Origin: Acidimicrobiales bacterium
GTDB lineage: Bacteria; Actinomycetota; Acidimicrobiia; Acidimicrobiales; DATDAH01
Assembly: GCA_016794585.1 (NCBI GenBank)
Contig: JAEUJM010000018.1
Span: 150,432-214,431, forward strand
Direction of reading: 5' to 3'
Length of the DNA: 64,000 nucleotides
The position numbers were made by a program, and so were the translations under genes. A model generated the notes under the pieces. It saw nothing but the letters and a program-made list of their open reading frames with translations, searched no databases and had not been told where the DNA came from. This document shows positions 52,023 through 61,118 of the stretch, piece after piece (the first letter of the stretch is position 1; each line of letters starts with the position of its first letter).

Positions 52023-53960
52023 GTGTTCGAGCCGGACGCCGACGTCCAGGCACGCATCGCCGCGCTGAGCGATCTCGAGCTACTTCACCTCGTGGCGGGT
52101 GACGGGCCGGCGCTCCAGGGCAACCTCGCCATGGCCAAGCGCTACAACGCCGAGCCCATCGAGGCCGGCCGCCTCGACCGCCGCGGGATCGAGGGCATCC
52201 GCTTCACCGACGGCCCGCGCGGCGTGGTCATGGGGCGCTCCACCGCCTTCCCCGTGCCCATGGCCCGTGGCGCCGCCTTCGACCCGGATCTCGAAGAGCG
52301 CATCGGCGATGCCATCGGCGTCGAGGCCCGCGTCCAAGGGGCGAACTTCTTCGGCGGCGTGTGCATCAACCTCCTCCGCCACCCGGCCTGGGGACGCGCC
52401 CAGGAGACCTACGGCGAGGACTCACACCTCCTCGGCGAGATGGGAGCGGCGCTGGTGCGGGGCACCCAGCGCCACGTGATGGCGTGCATCAAGCACTACG
52501 CCTGCAACTCGATGGAGAACTCGCGGTTCTGGGTCGACGTGAAGATCGACGAGGCCGATCTGCGCGACCTCTACCTGCCGCACTTCCAGAAGTGCGTGGA
52601 CGAGGGCGCCGCATCGGTCATGTCCGCCTACAACAAGGTGAACGGCGAGTGGTGCGGCGGCCACCACCACCTGCTCACCGAGGTGCTGAAGGGCGATTGG
52701 GACTTCGACGGCTTCGTGGTCTCGGACTTCACCTTCGGCGTGCGCGGGAGCGCCCTCGCCTGCTTCGAGGCCGGCCTCGACGTCGAGATGCCCTTCGGGT
52801 GGCGCTTCAAGAACCTGGGCCGGGCGCTCCGGGGCGGTCGCCTCGACCGCGCCCGCCTGGTCGACGCCGCCGGCCGCCTGCTCCACCAGCAGGACCGGCA
52901 GGCCGCACGGGGAGAGCCCGAGCGGTACGTCGCCGAGTCGGTGGCCTCCCCCGCGCACCGGGCGCTGGCCCGTGAGGCGGCGGTCGCCGGCACCGTGCTG
53001 CTCCAGAACGACGGGCTCCTGCCCCTCGACCTGAGCCGGATCACCTCGGTCGCGGTCATCGGCAAGCTGGCCACCATCGCCAACACCGGCGACCTCGGCT
53101 CCAGCCGGGTGCGGGCCCCCGAGGTGGTCACCCTGCTCGACGGCCTGCGCGGCGCCGGCGAGCGCCATGGCGTGACCATCGAGCATGACGACGGGTCGGA
53201 CCTCGACGCTGCGGCGGCCCTGGCGGAGCGGTGCGACGTGGTCGTGCTGGCAGTGGGCAACACCTTCCGTGACGAGGGCGAGTGGATCGGCAAGGACGGC
53301 GGCGACCGCAAGCGCCTCACCCTCCGCCCCGCCGACGAGGCCCTCGTCCAGCGGGTCGCCCGGGCCAATGCCCGCACCGCGGTGGTGCTCTACGGCGGCT
53401 CGGTCTTCGTCACCGAGGCCTGGCGCACGCAGGTCGGCGCCATGGTGATGGCCTGGTACGCCGGCATGGAGGGCGGTGCCGCGGTCGCGGACGTCCTCTT
53501 CGGCGACGAGGTGCCCGGTGGCCGCCTGCCCTGCTCCTGGCCCGTGTCGGCGGCCGACCTCCCGCCGTTCAAGCGCTTCACCCGCAAGATCGTCTACGGA
53601 CCCCTCCACGGGTACCGGAAGTTCGAGGCCGACGGCACCCACCCGGCCTTCGCCTTCGGCCACGGCCTCGGCTACACGACCATCGAGTGGGGCGAGCCCG
53701 AGGTGGCGGGCGGCGAGGTGCGGGTCGCCCTCACCAACACCGGCGACCGCCCCGGCGTCGAGGTCGTGCAGCTCTACCGATCGGAGGCGCTCGGCACCGA
53801 GCCCCGGGCCCTGCGCACCCTGCGGGGCTTCACCAAGGTCCGCCTGGCCCCCGGCGAGACCCTCACCGCCACCGTCCCCCTCCCGGACGACGGCGCGGCC
53901 GGTGTCCTCTGGCTCGGCCCCAGCGCCGAGCCTGCCCACCTGGTCGCTCTGGACGGGTGA
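52023..53960 (+). CDS. Glycoside hydrolase family 3 enzyme
   Basis: 645 residues without export signal, so probably cytosolic and acting on imported oligosaccharides. The N-terminal TIM barrel includes GIRFTDGPRGVV, VMACIKHYACNSMENSR, VMSAYNKVNGEWCGG and the nucleophile Asp in DFDGFVVSDFTFG. The C-terminal alpha/beta sandwich begins near 325 (GTVLLQNDGLLPLDL), and the last 100 residues form a fibronectin III-like domain. GH3 enzymes remove beta-linked glucose, xylose or N-acetylglucosamine; linkage to xylA suggests beta-xylosidase, an inference. GTG at 52023 follows the xylA stop by 1 nt. Confidence 0.9.
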   Translation: MFEPDADVQARIAALSDLELLHLVAGDGPALQGNLAMAKRYNAEPIEAGRLDRRGIEGIRFTDGPRGVVMGRSTAFPVPMARGAAFDPDLEERIGDAIGVEARVQGANFFGGVCINLLRHPAWGRAQETYGEDSHLLGEMGAALVRGTQRHVMACIKHYACNSMENSRFWVDVKIDEADLRDLYLPHFQKCVDEGAASVMSAYNKVNGEWCGGHHHLLTEVLKGDWDFDGFVVSDFTFGVRGSALACFEAGLDVEMPFGWRFKNLGRALRGGRLDRARLVDAAGRLLHQQDRQAARGEPERYVAESVASPAHRALAREAAVAGTVLLQNDGLLPLDLSRITSVAVIGKLATIANTGDLGSSRVRAPEVVTLLDGLRGAGERHGVTIEHDDGSDLDAAAALAERCDVVVLAVGNTFRDEGEWIGKDGGDRKRLTLRPADEALVQRVARANARTAVVLYGGSVFVTEAWRTQVGAMVMAWYAGMEGGAAVADVLFGDEVPGGRLPCSWPVSAADLPPFKRFTRKIVYGPLHGYRKFEADGTHPAFAFGHGLGYTTIEWGEPEVAGGEVRVALTNTGDRPGVEVVQLYRSEALGTEPRALRTLRGFTKVRLAPGETLTATVPLPDDGAAGVLWLGPSAEPAHLVALDG

Positions 53961-54066
53961 GCCTCGAGTCCCGTCGGCGCTTGGGCCGTCGGCGGCTGTA
54001 GCGGTCCATCGCTCAGAGTCGGCGTCCGGCCGCCGACGGGATGGGCACCGACACAGGAGGGTGGAC

Positions 54067-54747
54067 ATGTCGTTCTTCAAGGCCGCGCGCTCGCGGATCA
54101 CGTACGCCAACGTCACCGCGACGCTGGCGCTGGCAGTGGCGCTCACCACGGGGACCGCGTACGCCGCGGCGACCATCACGAGCGCCGACATCGTCAACGG
54201 CACGATCGTGCAGGCGGACGTGGCCGCGAACAGCCTGGGTACCAGGGCGATCAAGGACGGCGGGGTCAAGACCCAGGACATCCGCGACGGGAACGTGACC
54301 AGTGCCGACGTGCTCGATCAGTCGATCGACGACGTCGACCTCGCCACCGACTCGGTCACGGGCGACGAGACCGCGCCCAACTCGGTCGGCACCGAGGAGA
54401 TCGCCACCGGCGGCGTCGGCTCCGCCGAGGTCCTCGACTTCGGCCTGAGCAACCAGGACGTCGGCGTGCTCTTCGCCCAGGTCGCGGCCAACGGGACCCT
54501 GGACAACAGCAGTGGTGGAGGGGTCTCCGCGGTCAGGCTGGGAGCCGGGCAGTACTCGGTCGACTTCGGCCGCGATGTCTCAGCGTGCGCCTTCACGGCA
54601 ACCATCGGTCCGTCGGGCACCGGGTCGGCGACGGGGTCGATCAACGTGGCCGACCGGGCCGTGAGCGTCCAGGCCGTGTTCGTCGGCACCGGGGACTCAG
54701 CAGGCGCGTTTGCGGACCGGCCGTTCCAGCTCGTGGTGGTCTGCTGA
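54067..54747 (+). CDS. Secreted repeat protein, paralogue A
   Basis: 226 residues. A signal peptide-like start (TYANVTATLALAVALTTGTAYAA, quoted as ends TYANVTATLA and GTAYAA) is followed by short repeats of the form ADIVNGTI / ADVAANSLGT / AIKDGGVKTQDIRDG up to about residue 115, suggesting a parallel beta-helix. A second beta domain follows with DFGRDVSACAFTATIG and a final Cys (FQLVVVC), so two cysteines may pair. It is clearly paralogous to the gene at 55137. A very strong AGGAGG site precedes ATG 54067. Function unknown; a surface-exposed role is inferred. Confidence 0.75.
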   Translation: MSFFKAARSRITYANVTATLALAVALTTGTAYAAATITSADIVNGTIVQADVAANSLGTRAIKDGGVKTQDIRDGNVTSADVLDQSIDDVDLATDSVTGDETAPNSVGTEEIATGGVGSAEVLDFGLSNQDVGVLFAQVAANGTLDNSSGGGVSAVRLGAGQYSVDFGRDVSACAFTATIGPSGTGSATGSINVADRAVSVQAVFVGTGDSAGAFADRPFQLVVVC

Positions 54748-54817
54748 CGTGACGGCGGGCTCGCACACCTGGCGTCGCCGGGTCCTCGGCGTGACGGTGC
54801 GACCCCGCGGTCGCTGA

Positions 54818-55051
54818 TCAGCAGGCCTCGACCCGGTCGCCCAGGGTGCGGGCAGCGTCGAGGCGGCCCTGCTCGTCGACGGCGACGTTCGGGACCAGCG
54901 CCGCCGCGGCCGCGGTGGCCTGCACCCGCTCGAGGCACAGGAGCTCCCGACGGTCCGCGCGGGCGGCCTCGTCGGCGCGCCAGGTGACGAGACCGACGCC
55001 CAGGACCGCGACCAGGATGGTCATGAGGAGGACGGCGAAGAGTCGCTGCAC
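54818..55051 (-). CDS. Small membrane-anchored hypothetical protein
   Basis: 77 residues from GTG at 55051, which lies 6 nt after CACAAT on the minus strand. One N-terminal hydrophobic segment (LFAVLLMTILVAVLGVGLVTW) is followed by a short hydrophilic helix with two cysteines (LLCLERVQATAAAA and a terminal VEAC). No known family. It sits between the two paralogous secreted repeat genes, converging with the first and diverging from the second. Confidence 0.55.
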   Translation of the reverse strand: MQRLFAVLLMTILVAVLGVGLVTWRADEAARADRRELLCLERVQATAAAAALVPNVAVDEQGRLDAARTLGDRVEAC

Positions 55052-55136
55052 GCCCGCATTGTGACAGACAGGCGTCGGCTGTAACCGTGCAGTACGGTGC
55101 GCGCGGGGCGACTCACGAACAGAGAGGACCAAGCGC

Positions 55137-55820
55137 ATGCGGGCAGCACGAGCAGTCAAGGCGAAGCTCACCTTCGCCAACGTCATGTCGAGCCTGGCGG
55201 TGTTCCTGGTGTTGACGACGGGCACGGCCTACGCCGCCGCCACCATCACCAGCGCCGACATCGTGAACGGGACGATCCAACAGGTCGACATCAAGCCGAA
55301 CAGCCTGGGGACCAACGTCATCAAGGACAACGGGGTCAAGAGCGTCGACATCCGCGACGGGGAGATCACCGGAACCGACATCGCCGCCACGGACAGCATC
55401 CAGTCGAACCAGGTCGGCCAGCTCGACGGCGACGCGGACATCATCGACAACTCGATCACCACGTTCGACATCGCCACCAACGCGGTGGACTCCGACGAGG
55501 TCCTCGACTTCGGCCTGACCAACGAGGACGTCGGTGTGCTCTTCGCCCAGGTGAACGCCGACGGCACCCTGGCCAACAGCAGCAGCGCCGCCGCCACGTC
55601 GTCGCGCAGCGCCGTCGGCACCTACGAGGTCGACTTCGGCCGCGACATCTCGGGTTGCGCCTTCGTGGGCTCGCAGGGTGAGGCCGGTGTCGGGGGCGCG
55701 TCCGGTGGTGTGCTCGGCGCGACCGACCGGTCGGCGAACGTCGAAGCCGTCTTCGTCACCGTGCGGACCGACGCCGGTGCGCTGGTCGACCGGGCCTTCC
55801 AGCTCGTGGTGGTCTGCTGA
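55137..55820 (+). CDS. Secreted repeat protein, paralogue B
   Basis: 227 residues and the same plan as paralogue A: signal LTFANVMSSLAVFLVLTTG, then repeats SADIVNGTI, VDIKPNSLGTNVIKDNG, VDIRDGEITGTDI, then the C-terminal beta domain with EVDFGRDISGCAFVG and the closing FQLVVVC. Identity between the copies is highest at the signal/first repeat and in the EVLDFGL..DVGVLFAQV block. ATG at 55137 is in an AAGCGC context with GAGAGGACC upstream as ribosome site. Function unknown. Confidence 0.75.
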   Translation: MRAARAVKAKLTFANVMSSLAVFLVLTTGTAYAAATITSADIVNGTIQQVDIKPNSLGTNVIKDNGVKSVDIRDGEITGTDIAATDSIQSNQVGQLDGDADIIDNSITTFDIATNAVDSDEVLDFGLTNEDVGVLFAQVNADGTLANSSSAAATSSRSAVGTYEVDFGRDISGCAFVGSQGEAGVGGASGGVLGATDRSANVEAVFVTVRTDAGALVDRAFQLVVVC

Positions 55821-55821
55821 C

Positions 55822-56202
55822 GTGGCGCCCCGCGCGCTGAAGCGCTTCCCCAAGTGGCTCGCGGCGTCGCTCGCCGCCGCCGCAGTGGCCGTGGGCCTCA
55901 CGGTCGCGGTTGCCGGCGCCAACGGTGAGCAGCCGCCGCCCGGCACCGTCTCGGATGCACCGCTGTCCCCGCAACCGGACGTGACCCAGCCGCCACCGGG
56001 CACGTCCAGTGACGCACCGCTGTCGCCGGCGCCCGACGTCACCCAACCGCCCAACCCGAACCCGGACCCGAACGGCGCACCGACCCAGGTCGACGGCCCG
56101 GATGAGCCGGGTGGCACCCCCACCGGGGGAGCGGAGAGCGGCCGGGTGGACGCCGGCGGCGTGGACGGCTCGGACCAGTCCGGCGGTCGCAGCGACGGCT
56201 GA
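55822..56202 (+). CDS. Secreted or anchored Pro-rich hypothetical protein
   Basis: 126 residues from GTG at 55822, 1 nt after the paralogue B stop. A basic start (APRALKRFPKWLA) and hydrophobic span (ASLAAAAVAVGLTVAVAGA) precede a disordered Pro/Asp/Gly-rich region with two copies of a 20-residue unit (first QPPPGTVSDAPLSP, second QPPPGTSSDAPLSP). No family. Tight spacing suggests cotranscription with paralogue B. Confidence 0.6.
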   Translation: MAPRALKRFPKWLAASLAAAAVAVGLTVAVAGANGEQPPPGTVSDAPLSPQPDVTQPPPGTSSDAPLSPAPDVTQPPNPNPDPNGAPTQVDGPDEPGGTPTGGAESGRVDAGGVDGSDQSGGRSDG

Positions 56203-56378
56203 CCTTCAGGCCCGTCGAGGCGGCGTCCTGCGCTCCGAACGGGGTGCGGGACGCCGCCCGCGACCGGGGGTGACGCGCCGCCCGTCACGTCACCGTTTGG
56301 TTGGACGGCCGTCGTCGGGCGACCCGACTGAGCGACCGCTGTCCAGGTGGCCGGCCCGCGTGCGGGACGGCCACCCCG

Positions 56379-58979
56379 TCAGTCGCTGTCGCCGGTGGGG
56401 GCGAGGACGACGTCGACCGAGGGCTCGTCGGCGACCTCGGTGGTGAGGGCGGCGACGTTGCCGGATTCCTGGACGTCGCCGAGGGCGGGCTCGAGCAGCG
56501 CGAGGCGCTCGGCCGTGTCGCGCACGACGGCGGACTCGACGTCGGCCCGCAGGCTGACGCCGGCCTCGGTCTTGGCCTTGCGGATCTCGCCGAGGACCGA
56601 CGCGGCCACGTCGTAGACGGCGGCGTCGACCGAGGACGCCGCCGGCGGGAAGTCGTCGGTGGTCGGCCACTGCGCCCGGTGGACGGATCCACCGTCCTGC
56701 CACCAGGACCAGACCTCCTCGGTGGCGAAGGGCAGGAAGGGGGCGAACAGGCGCAAGAGGGTGGAGAGCGCCACGTTGAGCGCACCGCGGGCGGAGGCGG
56801 CGGCCTCGGGGCCCTGGGCGCCGTAGGCCCGACCCTTGACCAGCTCGAGGTAGTCGTCGCAGAAGGCCCAGAAGAACGCCTCGGTGCGCTCGAGGGCGCG
56901 GGCGTAGTCGTAGCCCTCGAACGCGGCGGTGGCCTCGTCGACGAGGACGCCCAGTCGGGCGAGCATGGCGAGGTCGAGGGCCTGGGTGACCGCGGCCGGG
57001 TCGGCGTCGGGGACGGCCGGGACCGGGTCGGGCGGCTCTCCCTCGCGCGGCGTGCCCAGGCCGAGGGCGAACTTCGAGGCGTTGAGGATCTTGATGGCGA
57101 GGCGCCGGCCGACCTTCATCTGGCCCTCGTCGAAGGCCGTGTCGGTGCCGGGGCGGCCGTTGGCGGCCCAGTAGCGGACGGCGTCGCTGCCGAAGCGCTC
57201 GAGGTTGGCCATGGGCGTGACGACGTTGCCCTTCGACTTCGACATCTTCTTGCGGTCGGGGTCGAGGATCCACCCCGACAGCGCGGCGTGGCGCCACGGC
57301 GCGGTGCCGAACTCGAAGTGCGAGCGCACCATCGTCGAGAACAGCCAGGTGCGGATGATGTCGTGGCCCTGGGGGCGCAGGTCCATGGGGAACGTGCGCG
57401 AAAAGAGGTCGTCGTCCTCCCCCCACCCGCACACGATCTGGGGCGTCAACGACGACGTGGCCCAGGTGTCCATGACGTCGGGATCGGCGGCGAAGCCGCC
57501 GGGCTGGTCACGCTGGGACTCGTCGTAGCCGGGCGCGGCCTGCGCCTGCGGGTCGACCGGGAGGGCGGCCTCGTCCGGGGTGATGATGCGGTCGTAGCGC
57601 ACCTCGCCGGCGTCGTCGATCTCGTACCAGACCGGGATAGGCGGGCCGAGGAAGCGCTGGCGGCTGATGAGCCAGTCGCCGTTGAGGCCCTCGACCCAGC
57701 TGTCGTAGCGGGCCTGCATGTACCCGGGGTGCCAGGCCAGCTCGCCGCCGCGGGCGATGAGGGCGTCGCGCAGCTCGGGCTCGCGGCCGCCGTTGCGGAT
57801 GTACCACTGGCGGGTGGTGACGATCTCGAGGGGGCGGTCGCCCTTCTCGAAGAACTTGACCGCGTGGGTGATGGGCCGGGGCTCGCCCTCGAGCTCACCC
57901 GACTCGGCCAGCAGCTCGACCACGCGGGCCTGGGCCTGATTGATGGTCTTGCCCGCCAGCTCGGCGTAGGCGGCGCGGCCCTCGTCGGCGTCGAGCCCGG
58001 GGGGCGGGTCGGCGTAGAGGCGGCCGTTGCGGTCGACCACGGCCCGGACGGGCAGGTCGAGCTCGCGCCACCAGATGACGTCGGTGAGGTCGCCGAAGGT
58101 GCAGATCATGGCGATGCCGGAGCCCTTGTCGGGCTCGGCCAGCTCGTGGGGGTGGACGGGCACCTCCACGCCGAACAGTGGCGTGGTGACGGTGGTGCCG
58201 AACAGCGGCTGGTAGCGCTCGTCGTCGGGGTGGGCGACGAGGGCGACGCACGCCGGCAGGAGCTCGGGGCGGGTGGTCTCGATGTGGACGGGCTGGCCGT
58301 CGGGCCGGTGGAAGGCGATGCGGTGGTAGGCGCCGGCCCGCTCGCGGTCCTCGAGCTCGGCCTGGGCGACGGCGGTGTGGAAGCTGACGTCCCACAGGCA
58401 GGGCGCCTCGGCCGTGTAGGCCTCGCCGCGTTCGAGGTTGCGGAGGAAGGCCCGCTGGCTGACCCGCCGGCACTGCTCGTCGATGGTGGCGTAGGTGTTG
58501 GTCCAGTCGACCGACAGCCCGAGGTGGGTCCACAGGTGCTCGAAGGCCTTCTCGTCCTCGAGGACGAGCTGGTCGCACAGCTCGAGGAAGTTCTGGCGGG
58601 AGATGACGACCTGCTGCTTCGACGGCTCGGCCGGCGGGGTGAAGTCGGGGTCGTAGGGGAGGTGGGCGTCGCCGCGGACCCCGTAGTAGTTCTGGACGCG
58701 GCGCTCGGTGGGCAGGCCGTTGTCGTCCCAGCCCATGGGGTAGAAGACCTCCATGCCCTTCATGCGCTGGTAGCGGGCGATGAGGTCGGTGTGGGTGTAC
58801 GAGAACACGTGCCCGACGTGCAGCGACCCGCTCACGGTCGGGGGCGGGGTGTCGATCGAATAGATCTCGTCGCGGGTCTTCGTGCGGTCGAAGCCGTAGG
58901 TGCCGTCGGCGCGCCAGCGGGCGGCCCACTTCTCCTCGAGGCCTTCGAGCGTCGGTTTTCTCGGTGCTTCCGCAGGCAT
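56379..58979 (-). CDS. valS: Valyl-tRNA synthetase
   Basis: 866 residues, class I synthetase that charges tRNA-Val and edits misactivated threonine. The HIGH-type signature is GSLHVGHVF (54-57), GWDDNGLPTERRVQ follows, the CP1 editing domain lies in the middle, and KKMSKSKGNVV is near 577-581. The anticodon-binding domain (RALERTEAFFWAFCDDYLEL) comes next. The C-terminal coiled coil typical of longer ValS is reduced. ATG at 58979 is only 22 bp from the divergent cysS GTG. A longer frame would overlap cysS and is rejected. Confidence 0.95.
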   Translation of the reverse strand: MPAEAPRKPTLEGLEEKWAARWRADGTYGFDRTKTRDEIYSIDTPPPTVSGSLHVGHVFSYTHTDLIARYQRMKGMEVFYPMGWDDNGLPTERRVQNYYGVRGDAHLPYDPDFTPPAEPSKQQVVISRQNFLELCDQLVLEDEKAFEHLWTHLGLSVDWTNTYATIDEQCRRVSQRAFLRNLERGEAYTAEAPCLWDVSFHTAVAQAELEDRERAGAYHRIAFHRPDGQPVHIETTRPELLPACVALVAHPDDERYQPLFGTTVTTPLFGVEVPVHPHELAEPDKGSGIAMICTFGDLTDVIWWRELDLPVRAVVDRNGRLYADPPPGLDADEGRAAYAELAGKTINQAQARVVELLAESGELEGEPRPITHAVKFFEKGDRPLEIVTTRQWYIRNGGREPELRDALIARGGELAWHPGYMQARYDSWVEGLNGDWLISRQRFLGPPIPVWYEIDDAGEVRYDRIITPDEAALPVDPQAQAAPGYDESQRDQPGGFAADPDVMDTWATSSLTPQIVCGWGEDDDLFSRTFPMDLRPQGHDIIRTWLFSTMVRSHFEFGTAPWRHAALSGWILDPDRKKMSKSKGNVVTPMANLERFGSDAVRYWAANGRPGTDTAFDEGQMKVGRRLAIKILNASKFALGLGTPREGEPPDPVPAVPDADPAAVTQALDLAMLARLGVLVDEATAAFEGYDYARALERTEAFFWAFCDDYLELVKGRAYGAQGPEAAASARGALNVALSTLLRLFAPFLPFATEEVWSWWQDGGSVHRAQWPTTDDFPPAASSVDAAVYDVAASVLGEIRKAKTEAGVSLRADVESAVVRDTAERLALLEPALGDVQESGNVAALTTEVADEPSVDVVLAPTGDSD

Positions 58980-58984
58980 GGTGG

Positions 58985-58995
58985 AGCGTACGGTA
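58985..58995. promoter_or_regulatory. Overlapping divergent -10 elements of valS and cysS
   Basis: On the plus strand TACGGT (58989-58994) lies 7 nt before the cysS GTG. On the minus strand TACGCT (58985-58990) lies 5 nt before the valS ATG, and a second candidate TACCGT (58990-58995) lies 10 nt before it. The hexamers overlap within an intergenic region of 22 bp. Confidence 0.5.
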
Positions 58996-59001
58996 GTGGT
59001 C

Positions 59002-60351
59002 GTGCTCCATCTCTTCGACACCGGTTCCGGCGCAGTCGTCCCCTTCGAGCCGAAGGAGGAGGGCAAGGTGTCGATGTACGTGTGCGGTCCGACGGTGTAC
59101 GGCCCGCCGCATCTGGGCCACGGGCGCTTCTCGCTGGTGTTCGACGTGCTGCGCCGCTACCTCGAGTGGTCGGGTTCCGAGGTCACCTACGTCTCGAACA
59201 TCACCGACATCGACGACAACATCATCAACCGGGCCGCCGAGCTCGGGGTCGACCCCGCGCAGCTCGCCATCGACTGCGAGAAGACCTGGTACGAGGCCAT
59301 GGACGCCATCGGCGTCAAGCGCCCCACCGAGGACCCCCACGCCACCGCCTACGTCGAGCGCATGGTCGAGTTCATCGAGCGCCTGATCGAGCGCGGCAGC
59401 GCCTACGAGACGAGCGACGGCGTGTACTTCTCGGTGGAGGACGTCGACGACTACGGCCTGCTCGCCCGCCAGACCCTCGATTCGCTGCGCTCGGGCGCCC
59501 GCGTGGAGGTGGGGGAGGAGAAGCGCACGCCCCTCGACTTCGTGCTCTGGAAGAAGGCCAAGCCGGGCGAGCCCACCTGGCCCTCCCCGTGGGGCCCGGG
59601 CCGTCCCGGGTGGCACACCGAGTGCGTGGTGATGTCGCTCGACCTGCTCGGCGACGGCTTCGACCTCCACGGTGGTGGCCAGGACCTCGCCTTCCCCCAC
59701 CACGAGAACGAGCGCGCCCAGGCGGTCGCCGCCGGTCGCACGTCCGCCTCCTTGTGGGTGCACAACGGCTTCGTCGAGGTGGGCGGGGAGAAGATGTCGA
59801 AGTCCCTCGGCAACTTCACGACGCTGCTGGACATGGTCGAGTCCGAGGACCCGCGGGCCTACCGCCTGCTCGTCCTCCGCGCCCACTACCGCTCACCGGT
59901 CGAGGTCACCCGAGAGGCGGCCGCCGACGCCGCCGCGTCCCTCAAGCGCCTCGACAACGTGGCCCGACGGACCGCCGAGCTCACCCCCCGGCCCGCCGAC
60001 GAGGAGGTGCTCGACGAGTTCCGGGATCTCATGGACGACGACCTCAACACCCCCGGCGCGTTCCGCCTGCTCTTCGACCAGATACGCGCCGCCAACACCG
60101 CCCTCGACGAGGGCCGGGACTACGACGCCGCGGTGGCGTGGGCCAACATCGCCGAGATCTGCACCGCCGTGGGCCTGGAGCCCGTCACCCAGGACGACGG
60201 TCTCCCCGAGGAGATCACCGCGATGGCGACGGCCCGCGATGCCGCGAGAGCGGCCAAGGACTGGCCCGAGGCCGACCGGTTGCGAGGCGAGATCGAGGCG
60301 GCGGGCTTCACCGTCGAGGACACCCCCGACGGCACCGTCGTCCGCCGCTGA
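59002..60351 (+). CDS. cysS: Cysteinyl-tRNA synthetase
   Basis: 449 residues. Zinc/cysteine-binding starts at CGPTVYGPPHLGHGRF, with Cys28 and HIGH-type HLGH at 37-40. WHTECVVMSLDLLGDGFDLHGGG, quoted by its ends, provides further zinc ligands. KMSKS is GEKMSKSLGNF near 265, and a DALR-type helical C-terminus follows. The paralogue MshC is similar, but it is shorter and lacks this complete C-terminal domain, so CysS is favoured. GTG at 59002 follows TACGGT by 7 nt. Confidence 0.92.
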   Translation: MLHLFDTGSGAVVPFEPKEEGKVSMYVCGPTVYGPPHLGHGRFSLVFDVLRRYLEWSGSEVTYVSNITDIDDNIINRAAELGVDPAQLAIDCEKTWYEAMDAIGVKRPTEDPHATAYVERMVEFIERLIERGSAYETSDGVYFSVEDVDDYGLLARQTLDSLRSGARVEVGEEKRTPLDFVLWKKAKPGEPTWPSPWGPGRPGWHTECVVMSLDLLGDGFDLHGGGQDLAFPHHENERAQAVAAGRTSASLWVHNGFVEVGGEKMSKSLGNFTTLLDMVESEDPRAYRLLVLRAHYRSPVEVTREAAADAAASLKRLDNVARRTAELTPRPADEEVLDEFRDLMDDDLNTPGAFRLLFDQIRAANTALDEGRDYDAAVAWANIAEICTAVGLEPVTQDDGLPEEITAMATARDAARAAKDWPEADRLRGEIEAAGFTVEDTPDGTVVRR

Positions 60352-60384
60352 GGCGGCGCTGACGGGCAGTCGGCGGCCGGCGGC

Positions 60385-60765
60385 GTGAGTTGTTCCCGGA
60401 CCTACCTCTCGCTCCGAGGTTTCTCCGCATCGATGAGTGCCGACGAGATCACGGCGGTGGTCGGCGTGCCGCCGACGATGGTGCGGGTCAAGGGCGAGCG
60501 AGGCCGCGGAAACGCGCCAGCGGCGACCAAGCACCTCTGGTCGCTCTCGACGATGGACCACGTCACGTCGCTGCGAGTCTCCGATCACCTGCAGTGGCTG
60601 GAGGAACTGCTCGAAGGGCGCACCCTGCCGACGGAGGACGTCACCTGGGACGTGTTCGTGTTTTGGATGACGGACAACGGTCAGGGTGGCCCAGACCTCA
60701 CGCCTGAGGCCTCGACCTTTCTGGCCGAGCGCCGCCTCCCGATCTCCTTCGACATCCACTACTGA
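60385..60765 (+). CDS. DUF4279-like protein
   Basis: 126 residues from GTG at 60385, or about 110 from ATG 60434. The pattern RTYLSLRGFS, then DEITAVVGVPPTMVRVKGE, HLWSLST and a helical SDHLQWLEELLEGR matches the small DUF4279 fold, often encoded near polymorphic-toxin loci as an immunity-type protein. No toxin gene is visible here. It follows cysS by 33 nt on the same strand and may simply be read through. Confidence 0.7.
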   Translation: MSCSRTYLSLRGFSASMSADEITAVVGVPPTMVRVKGERGRGNAPAATKHLWSLSTMDHVTSLRVSDHLQWLEELLEGRTLPTEDVTWDVFVFWMTDNGQGGPDLTPEASTFLAERRLPISFDIHY

Positions 60766-60767
60766 AG

Positions 60768-61079
60768 GGCAACGGCGTGAACAGCGGGGCGGTGCCGTTC
60801 GTGGTGGACATCTCGGGGGCCGTACACGCGGGCGGGGCGCCGGAGGGTCGGGCCACTCGACCCAGCGAACGGCAACGGCGCGAAGAACGGGGCGGCGCCG
60901 GTTCGTGATGCCCGTCTCGGGTCCGTTCACGTCGGCGGTGCTCGAGGTGCGGGCGAGGCGGCGAAGGTGCGGGCCACTCGCTCCATGGAACGGCACCGGC
61001 GCGAAGAGCGGGGCGGGGCCGGTTCGTGGTGCCCGTCTCGGGTCCGCTCAGGTCGGTGGGTGGCGCAGTTGCAGGCTCG
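60768..61079. repeat. Degenerate tandem repeat, about 103-121 bp
   Basis: Three imperfect copies begin at 60768, 60871 and 60992 with GGCAACGGCG or GGCACCGGCG, and each continues with a GCGGGGCGG...GGTTCGTG...CCCGTCTCGGGTCCG-like series. CGGGCCACTCG recurs at the boundaries. Uneven periods argue against coding. Confidence 0.6.
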
Positions 61080-61118
61080 CGCTGGCCCCGATCTCACTCG
61101 GCGTGGCCGATCGCCCCG

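Noticed and set aside
59002..60351. MshC (mycothiol ligase) instead of CysS
   Set aside because: Length, full C-terminal domain and location beside valS favour cysteinyl-tRNA synthetase.
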